From: DATAFO01 sp046728015
GTDB lineage: Bacteria; Actinomycetota; Thermoleophilia; Solirubrobacterales; 70-9
DNA length: 9,914 nucleotides
Assembly (NCBI GenBank): GCA_046728015.1
Contig: JBKPDQ010000031.1
Span: 1-9,914, forward strand
Reading direction: 5' to 3'
Shown here one piece after another: positions 1 through 5,151 of this stretch. The position numbers and the translations under genes were made by a program. Below the pieces are notes generated by a model. That model was given only the letters and a program-made list of their open reading frames with translations. It was not told where the DNA came from and searched no databases. The number at the start of each line of letters is the position of its first letter. Positions within the stretch are counted from its first letter, which is position 1.

Positions 1-1504
1 CGGTGAGCCCCAGCCCCGTGAGGTGGGGCACAAAATCCGTGGCAAAGCGATAGCGGATGCGCTGCTGCACCCAGCCGACCGTCTTCAGCGCTTCCCGCAA
101 CAGCAGCCGATCGGTGTGCGACAGGCGATCGGGATCGATGAAGTTGTCGGGCGTCTCGCTGGCCTCGATCTGCTCCAGCTGGTGCAGAAGGCGGAGGCGC
201 ATCAGGTGCTGGCAGGTGTCGGTGATCTCGCGCGTCTCGGCCTCTGAGTAGACCCCGTGTTGACCGGCCGCCCGGAAGCGATCGACAGTGTTCGTCTCGG
301 GCAACCCCAGCTCGAGCGTGTGCAGACGGCCCGTTCCTACCAGCTGAAGGGCCCCCGCCCCCTTGATGTCCACCCGCCCGCGCTGGGGGCCGCTCCGATG
401 GACGGCGACGTTGCCAAACATCGTGCGCGGCACCCGCCGGGACACGACGTCGACGGCGAGGAGCTCCAGGAACACCCTGCGGGTCGGCGCCTCCGCACGG
501 ATCAGCTGGATGAGCGGGGCGACGAGATCGCTGGCGCCGCCCACCGGGCGGAGGTCGAAGTAGATGCAGGCGGCCAGGACGTGGTGCCGAGAAATCTCGT
601 GCATCCAGCGCTGGAGGTATGCGGTCCACACCGAGAGCGGCTGGCACCACTGCGGGTTCGAGGCCATGGCGCCGGCTGGGCACGGCGGATAGCCAAGGGT
701 CATGAGCCCGCGGATGGCGTCCTGGGCCAGACGCGCGTAGTATGCGGCGGCGCGCTCGCGGAGATGCGGTGGCGGATCGGCGTAGACCAGGCCGTTGTCC
801 TGATCGGTCCGAAGCGTCTGCTCGCGTCTGGCCTCGCTGCCGAAGCTCAACCAGCAATAGGCCACGGGCGGGGCATCCTCACCGGACTCCTCGAGGGTGC
901 CGGCCGCCAAGCCGAGCACGCGGACGACGACGCGGTCATTGAGCTCGGAGATGAGCTGCCCGATGTCGTACGCCGTCCCCCCTTGATCGACGAGCTGGCG
1001 GGTGAGATCGGTGATCCGTGCGCCCAGCGCGGCGAGGGCCTCCAACGAAGCGGCCCGAGTGATTTCTCGGGCGAGCAGCACGGGATGGAGGCTCTGGGCC
1101 AGGACGAAGTCGTACATCGAGACGACACCCACGAGCCGCCCGTCTTCCATGACCACCAGATGCCTGATGTCCCGGCGGGTCATCTCGAGAATCGCCTCGA
1201 AGGCGAAGGCCGCGGGTGAGATCGTCGCCAGCGGTGAAGACATGATGTCGGCCGCATGGGTGATGACGGGATCGCGCGCCTCGGCCACCACCTTGCGCCG
1301 CAGGTCGCGGTCGGTGACGATCCCGAGCGGGCTCTCGTCGTCGTCGACCACGATCACGGAGCCGACATGCTGACGCGACAGGAGCCGGGCAATCTCCTGG
1401 ACGGACATCTGGACCCCACACGTCACGGGCGACCGCTCCAGGAGGTTTCCCACCCGGTGCAGGAAGAGCGACCGCTCGCCGGTCCACGACGCGCGCTCGC
1501 TCAC
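1..1504 (-). CDS. CBS-domain putative nucleotidyltransferase (DUF294 / DUF294_C), 3' end cut by window edge
   Basis: I translated this by hand: from a GTG at 1504 the frame stays open to base 2, giving 501 residues with no stop before the edge. Two CBS domains come first, at about residues 22-75 and 83-138 (GSVIVVDDDESPLGIVTDRD and RHLVVMEDGRLVGVVSMYDF). A GlnD-type nucleotidyltransferase domain follows: G222-S-E-A-R-R-E-Q, then T233-D-Q-D-N, with D234 and D236 as the likely metal ligands. A DUF294_C substrate-binding-like domain fills about 340-490, ending in the family-typical ETPDNFIDPDRLSHTDRLLLREA, so only a short tail should be missing. An in-frame TGA at 1526-1528, the stop of the upstream gene, bounds the start; GTG 1504 is the first start codon after it and keeps the whole first CBS domain. 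No strong Shine-Dalgarno is visible. Many relatives carry an N-terminal cyclic-nucleotide-binding domain, absent here. The family is predicted to modify a protein or small molecule in response to adenylates; the substrate is unknown. It often sits beside DUF4212-symporter genes, as here. Confidence 0.9.
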   Translation of the reverse strand, partial: MSERASWTGERSLFLHRVGNLLERSPVTCGVQMSVQEIARLLSRQHVGSVIVVDDDESPLGIVTDRDLRRKVVAEARDPVITHAADIMSSPLATISPAAFAFEAILEMTRRDIRHLVVMEDGRLVGVVSMYDFVLAQSLHPVLLAREITRAASLEALAALGARITDLTRQLVDQGGTAYDIGQLISELNDRVVVRVLGLAAGTLEESGEDAPPVAYCWLSFGSEARREQTLRTDQDNGLVYADPPPHLRERAAAYYARLAQDAIRGLMTLGYPPCPAGAMASNPQWCQPLSVWTAYLQRWMHEISRHHVLAACIYFDLRPVGGASDLVAPLIQLIRAEAPTRRVFLELLAVDVVSRRVPRTMFGNVAVHRSGPQRGRVDIKGAGALQLVGTGRLHTLELGLPETNTVDRFRAAGQHGVYSEAETREITDTCQHLMRLRLLHQLEQIEASETPDNFIDPDRLSHTDRLLLREALKTVGWVQQRIRYRFATDFVPHLTGLGLT

Positions 1505-1525
1505 ACCGAAGCCCGCGGCCTGCTC

Positions 1526-1867
1526 TCAGTGACCCCCAAGCAGCGCCGCGCACTTCGCCTTGACGTCGTCCGAGGACTTGCAGTCCTTGACGTAGTTGAC
1601 GAAGGCCCCCAGTGGGGTCGCATCGGCCCTGCCCTCGGCCACGCCCTCGGTCAGCCTCGCCATCGCCGCCTTGCCAGCCACGCTGTCGAGATCACAGGCG
1701 ACGACCCTCTCCCCCGCACCCCACCACTTGGTCTTCTCAATCGTGAGGTGGCCGCCCTTGAAGCCGCCCTTGTCGTGGTTGACGATCAGCTTCTCGCCAC
1801 TGTCGAGGGTGAGCTGGCAGTACGCGCCCGCCTTGGGATCAACCACGAATCTGCCGACCTTGGCCAT
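1526..1867 (-). CDS. Hypothetical protein, 113 aa, function not recognised
   Basis: The reading frame could begin at 1924, but ATG 1867 is preferred because AAGGAGG (1873-1879) lies 5 nt upstream and the extra 19 residues look like translated leader. The protein begins MAKVGRFVVDPKAGAYCQLT. The first two thirds look beta-rich, with alternating hydrophobic residues and glycine turns (GEKLIVNHDKGGFKGGHLTI, then KWWGAGERVVACDLDS). The last third looks helical, ending NYVKDCKSSDDVKAKCAALLGGH. Cysteines are at 17, 58, 96 and 106; the last two could pair. There is no signal peptide or membrane segment, so it is probably cytosolic. Its stop is 21 nt before the GTG of the DUF294 gene, suggesting co-transcription. 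I recognise no family and assign no function; the strong ribosome binding site and sensible composition argue that it is real. Confidence 0.75.
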   Translation of the reverse strand: MAKVGRFVVDPKAGAYCQLTLDSGEKLIVNHDKGGFKGGHLTIEKTKWWGAGERVVACDLDSVAGKAAMARLTEGVAEGRADATPLGAFVNYVKDCKSSDDVKAKCAALLGGH

Positions 1868-1872
1868 CGCAT

Positions 1873-1879
1873 CCTCCTT
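1873..1879 (-). promoter_or_regulatory. Shine-Dalgarno AAGGAGG of the 113-aa gene
   Basis: This near-perfect anti-16S match lies 5 nt before ATG 1867 and decides that start over the in-frame codon at 1924. Confidence 0.8.
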
Positions 1880-1955
1880 CCGAGAAGGCGGCGTTGCGCC
1901 GGACGACGCTTCGGTCTCTCCCATAGTCTAGCTGAAGCCCACGGTGGCGATGGAT

Positions 1956-2378
1956 TCACGGTCGGGCGTCGCGCTTGCCGAAGACGGCGCGGGCGACGAT
2001 CGCCACCGAGCCGAGCACATTCGTCAGCGCCGTGAGCACCAGCGAGAGCAGCGTCAGGGTCATGATCGGAGCAAGCAGGGGCCGGAGGCCGGCCTTCGGC
2101 GGGAGCTGGGTGTCGAGCCAGAACAAGGGCATGAGGACGAGGATCGGGATCGCGAGGATCACGAGCACCAGCCCGCCGGCGGCCCGTCCCGCCCGGCTCA
2201 GGAGCTCGAGTCGCCGGTGCCGGGCTTCCGTCCGCACCCACATGGTGGTCACCAGAATGAGCAGGACCAGCAAACACGCGAGGAACACCGGCTGGGGCAT
2301 GAGATTGGCACCGGCCACCGCGTACAGCACGCCGAACAGGACGACGCCCACCGTGTTGGCGGCCGCCAGGGCCAGCAC
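1956..2378 (-). CDS. Small integral membrane protein, about 4 helices, unknown function
   Basis: This reads as 140 residues from a GTG at 2378. It starts directly in a hydrophobic helix (about 3-24). Further helices lie at about 30-48, 66-87 and 97-120, with a possible re-entrant or fifth segment near 122-135. A basic patch (RTEARHRRLELLSRAGR, about 49-65) between helices 2 and 3 suggests a cytoplasmic loop. I recognise no family. It lies in the same frame as the preceding YggT-like ORF, separated only by a TGA (2385-2387) and 6 nt. It may therefore be a coupled second gene, with a weak GAGG just before the GTG, or the downstream half of one split protein. Starting inside a helix without a soluble N-terminus makes the second reading worth considering. 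It probably shares a transcript with its neighbours. Confidence 0.6.
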   Translation of the reverse strand: MLALAAANTVGVVLFGVLYAVAGANLMPQPVFLACLLVLLILVTTMWVRTEARHRRLELLSRAGRAAGGLVLVILAIPILVLMPLFWLDTQLPPKAGLRPLLAPIMTLTLLSLVLTALTNVLGSVAIVARAVFGKRDARP

Positions 2379-2384
2379 GGCGCC

Positions 2385-2687
2385 TCAGCCAGCGCGTCCA
2401 CCCGCGACTTGGTGCAGCACGGCGCGGGCCACGATCCAGAGGAGCATGTAGACGGCGAGGGAGATCGTCCGCACGCGGGGCTCGGGGGTCCCGGACGGCA
2501 GGACTGAGCGGATGGGGCGCGTGAGTGGGCCCGTGACGACAGCGAAGAACCACAGCACCGGGCTGTCGGCACGCCCGATCACACGCGCGACGATGATGTG
2601 GAGCAGCAAGTACACCCACGCCATGAAGAGGAGCAGCGGTACCACGACGTTGAGGAGAAGCAGCAGCCGGACCCAGGGCTCATCCAT
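2385..2687 (-). CDS. YggT-like membrane protein, 100 aa
   Basis: From ATG 2687 the product is MDEPWVRLLLLLNVVVPLLL onward. It has a long hydrophobic segment at about 8-36 and another at about 74-94. Between them is a conserved-looking stretch, FFAVVTGPLTRPIRSVLPSG (47-66), which resembles the 'P-hhRPhRphhP' motif of YggT-family inner-membrane proteins. That family has a modest and poorly defined role, linked to osmotic or ion stress and membrane organisation. The length of 100 residues suits a single YggT unit. No clear Shine-Dalgarno precedes ATG 2687, which leaves the start less certain. It lies 60 nt after the symporter stop, across a GC-rich hairpin. The in-frame stop at 2385-2387 is followed at once by another membrane ORF. 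Assignment to YggT rests on the short motif and topology only. Confidence 0.6.
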   Translation of the reverse strand: MDEPWVRLLLLLNVVVPLLLFMAWVYLLLHIIVARVIGRADSPVLWFFAVVTGPLTRPIRSVLPSGTPEPRVRTISLAVYMLLWIVARAVLHQVAGGRAG

Positions 2688-2698
2688 TCGGCAACGAT

Positions 2699-2742
2699 GG
2701 CTTCGGGCGGAGGCACCGGGCCCCCGCCCGCGGTTCGAAGCC
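2699..2742 (-). repeat. GC-rich inverted repeat between symporter and YggT-like gene
   Basis: On the minus strand, GGCTTC pairs with GAAGCC and, inside a 7-nt left-arm bulge, GGGCGG pairs with CCGCCC, about 5 nt after the symporter stop. No T-run follows, so it is not a canonical intrinsic terminator. It could protect the 3' end of the symporter message or attenuate read-through into the downstream genes. Confidence 0.5.
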
Positions 2743-2747
2743 TTGGC

Positions 2748-4682
2748 CTAATGGACCGGTACTTCCTTGAGGTCCCGACCGAGTGGGTCACCCGTGACCG
2801 CCTGCCCGGACCTCGGGTAACGCACGCTGGCCACGAGATCCTGTACCTCCTGCGGCGGCGGGGCCGTGAGGAGCGAAACGATCCATATGACGAGGAACCC
2901 GATGGGCAGCCCGAAGATCGCCGAGGCGATCGTCTGCGTGCCGAACCAGGAGACGCCATAGAAGCGGCTGCCGATCAGATAGTACGTCGTCACCGCGAGG
3001 CCAGCGATCATTCCCCACACTGCACCCTGTTTGTTGGCACGCTTCCACCAGATTCCCATGACCAGCGCCGGGAAGAACGAGGCGCCGGCCAGGCTGAAGG
3101 CCCATGCCACCAGCTCGGCGATGACGGCAAACCGGAACGTCGCCGTGTAGGCCGAGATGATCGCCGTGATCACGAGCAGCACCTTGGTGATGGTGAGCCG
3201 CTTGACCAGCGAAGCGCTCGGATCAATGACGTTGTAGTAGAGGTCATGCGAGATGGCGTTGGCGATCGTCAGCAGCAGGCCGTCAGCCGTGGACAGCGCG
3301 GCCGCCAGCCCTCCCGCCATCACGAGGCCGGTGATGACGAACGGCAACCCCGCCACCTCGGGCATCGACAGCACCACGAAGTCGGTTGACCGCACGACGA
3401 AGTCGGCCCACTGGACGATGCCGTCGCCGTTCTTGTCGACCACTGTGAAGAGCCCCGCCGGTTGCCAGAACTTCACCCAGCCCGGCAAGTCGCTGATCTT
3501 TGCCCCCACGAGCTTGGTGAACACGGCGAAGCGAGCAAACGCTGCGTAGGCGGGAGCCGTGAAGTAGAGGAGGAAGATGAAGAAGAGCGACCAGGCCACC
3601 GAGGTGCGAGCCTCCTTCACCGATGGCGTCGTGTAGTACCGGGTCAGGATGTGCGGGAGCCCGGCGGTGCCAACCATCAGGCAGAACGTCAGGGCCAGGA
3701 AGTTCCACATGCCAGTGCCGGTAGGAACGGTGAGGGTGTTGCCGAAGCGCGCCGTGTCGCTCGAGGCAAGCGGGCGAGCCTGGGCGAGCGCCGTCCGCTG
3801 CTGGGCCTGTAGCTTCTCGACCTCGGCCTCGGGCAGTCCGCCGGCCTTGATCTTCGTGGCGATCTCGTCCGCGTCCTTCTTCCAGAGGGCCCGCGTCTCT
3901 TTCTCCTTCGGGTCGGCGGTGAGCCGAATCTCCGTCGCGTTGTTCTCCTGGAGGAGCTGGCCATAGGTCAGTTCGGGAATGGGGAGGGTGAACAGCGTCC
4001 AGGACAGGTACACGACCGGCACCAGGTAAGAGATGATCAGGATGATGTACTGCGCCACCTGGGTCCAGGTGACCGACTTCATGCCGCCGAGCACCGAACA
4101 GAAGAGGACGCCGACGAGGCCGACGAAGACGCCGATGTTGTAGTCAATGCCGATGAAGCGGGCCACGATGAGCCCCACCCCTGTGACCTGCGCGGTGAGG
4201 TAGGTGAACGAGCAGATGATGGCGCCGACCACGCCGACGACCCGTGCCGTGTTCCCGCCATACCGAGCGCCGAGGAAATCCGGAATGGTGTAGGCCCCGA
4301 ACTGTCGGAGGTACGGCCCCAGCAGCACGGCCAGCAGCAGATAGCCGCCGGTCCATCCCATGACGTACCCGAGACCAAAGAACCCCAGAGCCGAGATGAG
4401 TCCGGCCATCGAGATGAATGACGCGGCCGACATCCAGTCCGACCCCGTGGCCATGCCGTTGTAGACGGAGGGCACGCCCCGGCCGGCGACGTAGTACTGG
4501 TCGGGGTTCGAGGTCCGAGTGAGGACGCCGATGACCACGTAGATCGCCAGCGACAATGCCATAAAGATCCAGCCGATCATCTGGTTGCTGAAGATCCCGA
4601 TCCATTCCCCGATGCCGATGAGGACGGTGACGCCGAGGAAGCAGATCGTGTAGAGGCCGAAGATCTTGTCCAGGCTCATCAT
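2748..4682 (-). CDS. Sodium:solute symporter, VC_2705-like / ActP-like, DUF4212-associated
   Basis: This 644-residue inner-membrane transporter of the SSS (SLC5) family has about 13 hydrophobic helices. Family signatures include the substrate/TM1-2 region DQYYVAGRGVPSVYNGMATG (61-80) followed by SDWMSAASFISMAG, TIPDFLGARYG (132-142), and GGLAAALSTADGLLLTIANA (457-476). S464 and T465 in that last block match the Na2-site hydroxyls of vSGLT-type proteins. Two features enlarge it beyond a typical ActP: a charged insertion at about 244-318 and an EF-hand-like loop at 416-427 (DKNGDGIVQWAD). Both are consistent with the long 'VC_2705' subfamily that pairs with DUF4212. The substrate is probably a short-chain carboxylate such as acetate, inferred from family only. 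ATG 4682 is preferred over ATG 4679 because GGAGG (4694-4698) lies 11 nt upstream. The DUF4212 stop is 6 nt before it, so the two are translated from one message. Confidence 0.93.
   Translation of the reverse strand: MMSLDKIFGLYTICFLGVTVLIGIGEWIGIFSNQMIGWIFMALSLAIYVVIGVLTRTSNPDQYYVAGRGVPSVYNGMATGSDWMSAASFISMAGLISALGFFGLGYVMGWTGGYLLLAVLLGPYLRQFGAYTIPDFLGARYGGNTARVVGVVGAIICSFTYLTAQVTGVGLIVARFIGIDYNIGVFVGLVGVLFCSVLGGMKSVTWTQVAQYIILIISYLVPVVYLSWTLFTLPIPELTYGQLLQENNATEIRLTADPKEKETRALWKKDADEIATKIKAGGLPEAEVEKLQAQQRTALAQARPLASSDTARFGNTLTVPTGTGMWNFLALTFCLMVGTAGLPHILTRYYTTPSVKEARTSVAWSLFFIFLLYFTAPAYAAFARFAVFTKLVGAKISDLPGWVKFWQPAGLFTVVDKNGDGIVQWADFVVRSTDFVVLSMPEVAGLPFVITGLVMAGGLAAALSTADGLLLTIANAISHDLYYNVIDPSASLVKRLTITKVLLVITAIISAYTATFRFAVIAELVAWAFSLAGASFFPALVMGIWWKRANKQGAVWGMIAGLAVTTYYLIGSRFYGVSWFGTQTIASAIFGLPIGFLVIWIVSLLTAPPPQEVQDLVASVRYPRSGQAVTGDPLGRDLKEVPVH
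3402..3437 (-). other. EF-hand-like calcium loop encoded inside the symporter
   Basis: Residues 416-427 read D-K-N-G-D-G-I-V-Q-W-A-D. This matches the canonical loop: acidic or Asn at 1, 3 and 5, Gly at 6, a hydrophobic residue at 8 and an acidic residue at 12 (Asp instead of the usual Glu). It falls in an extramembrane loop between the segments near 360-390 and 436-460. Confidence 0.6.
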
Positions 4683-4688
4683 GGCGGG

Positions 4689-4958
4689 CTAGCCCTCCTC
4701 GCGGATGCCGTACTCGAGATCCTTTCGGTTCATCAAGTAGGCGTAGACGGCGATCTCGACGACGAAGATGGCCAGCGAGCCCTGAGCCGCCATGTAGTAG
4801 CCGAGCGGAAAGCCGAGGAAGCTATAGTTGTTCAGCCACGAGGCCATCACCCCGGAGATGACGTACGTCACCACGAACCAGATGGCCAGCAGTACGGTAG
4901 TGAGCCACGCGTTGTACCGCCAGTACTCCTGCTTCTGCCGCTCTGTCAGGTCGGCCAT
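4689..4958 (-). CDS. DUF4212 family small membrane subunit of the symporter
   Basis: This is an 89-residue protein, MADLTERQKQEYWRYNAWLT onward. It has the DUF4212 hallmarks: an N-terminal YWRYNAWLT before helix 1 (about 17-38), then GFPLGYYMAAQGSLAIFVVE leading helix 2 (about 50-76), and a C-terminal YAYLMNRKDLEYGIREEG. The family is nearly always encoded directly upstream of a VC_2705-type symporter and is presumed to be its partner or accessory subunit, as here with a 6-nt gap. ATG 4958 is chosen because AAGGGGG (4963-4969) lies 4 nt upstream. A longer frame to 5057 adds 33 arginine-rich residues that do not resemble the family and would begin upstream of the predicted sigma-54 transcription start. 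It is the first gene after that promoter. Confidence 0.92.
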   Translation of the reverse strand: MADLTERQKQEYWRYNAWLTTVLLAIWFVVTYVISGVMASWLNNYSFLGFPLGYYMAAQGSLAIFVVEIAVYAYLMNRKDLEYGIREEG

Positions 4959-4962
4959 AGGT

Positions 4963-4969
4963 CCCCCTT
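4963..4969 (-). promoter_or_regulatory. Shine-Dalgarno AAGGGGG of the DUF4212 gene
   Basis: This purine-rich site lies 4 nt before ATG 4958 and settles the start. Its first two bases overlap the palindrome at 4968-4979. Confidence 0.7.
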
Positions 4970-4979
4970 CAGGCCTGAA
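4968..4979. repeat. 12-bp perfect palindrome in the DUF4212 leader
   Basis: TTCAGGCCTGAA reads the same on both strands and abuts the Shine-Dalgarno, about 50 nt downstream of the predicted transcription start. It could be an operator or chance; no regulator is assigned. Confidence 0.4.
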
Positions 4980-5037
4980 CCGCGTTGTTCGTTCCCGTAG
5001 CGGTGCTCGCCGACGCCTTGCCATCCGCCACGCGCAA

Positions 5038-5053
5038 TGCAGGTAACGTGCCG
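5038..5053 (-). promoter_or_regulatory. Predicted sigma-54 (-24/-12) promoter for the DUF4212-symporter operon
   Basis: The minus strand reads CGGCACGTTACCTGCA, against the consensus TGGCACG-N4-TTGCA. Only the first T of each half differs. The invariant GG and GC have the required spacing, giving a predicted start near 5027 and a leader of about 70 nt. It lies between the gene for a sigma-54 activator and the operon it would drive. Similarity and context support it; there are no expression data. Confidence 0.65.
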
Positions 5054-5080
5054 GCATCGAGAGGTGCCAACTGCTGGAAA

Positions 5081-5093
5081 TATCAGGCGCTGG
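5081..5093 (+). promoter_or_regulatory. Weak IHF-like site between activator site and promoter
   Basis: TATCAGGCGCTGG matches WATCAA-N4-TTR with two mismatches and is preceded by a short A/T run. Its position between the candidate activator site and the -24 box is where a DNA-bending protein would help a sigma-54 activator. The match alone is weak. Confidence 0.25.
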
Positions 5094-5117
5094 GAAGCGG
5101 ACGCGAACGACGTTATT

Positions 5118-5151
5118 GGTACTGGAACCAAACGGCTTTGGTATCGCTACC
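5118..5151. promoter_or_regulatory. 34-bp imperfect palindrome, candidate upstream activator site
   Basis: The core is ACCAAAGCCGTTTGGT (minus strand, 5127-5142), a perfect 6-bp dyad with 4-nt spacer. The flanks are two GGT-N6-ACC half-dyads, at 5140-5151 and 5118-5129, 22 bp apart or about two helical turns. Overall 11 of 17 positions are symmetric. The centre lies about 107 bp upstream of the predicted start, a usual distance for NtrC-type activators. It begins inside the regulator's last codons. No T-run follows, which disfavours a terminator. Confidence 0.55.

Noticed and set aside
257..1219. Long plus-strand open frame of 320 codons
   Set aside because: It is antisense to the DUF294 gene, has arginine/histidine/glycine-rich low-order composition typical of GC-rich shadow frames, and no recognisable domain.
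936..1553. Minus-strand open frame of 205 codons
   Set aside because: It is out of frame with the CBS and nucleotidyltransferase motifs that define the real gene in the same place.
1905..1935. Possible sigma-70 -10 element (TAGACT) upstream of the 113-aa gene
   Set aside because: No convincing -35 box at the right distance; a six-base match alone is not support.
1256..2035. Plus-strand open frame of 259 codons
   Set aside because: It runs antisense across parts of three minus-strand genes with no ribosome site or domain; a GC-rich shadow.
2598..3389. Plus-strand open frame of 263 codons
   Set aside because: It is antisense to the symporter and YggT-like genes, and its charged repetitive composition fits the complement of membrane codons.
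4973..5000. CrcZ-like A-rich Hfq/Crc motif in the leader (AACGAACAACG)
   Set aside because: There is a single imperfect occurrence, whereas CrcZ-type RNAs carry several; the leader leads directly into a protein gene.
5054..5069. Second sigma-54-like sequence TGGCACCTCTCGATGC
   Set aside because: The GG-to-GC spacing is one base too long, which sigma-54 promoters tolerate poorly; the site at 5038-5053 has correct spacing and lies closer to the gene.
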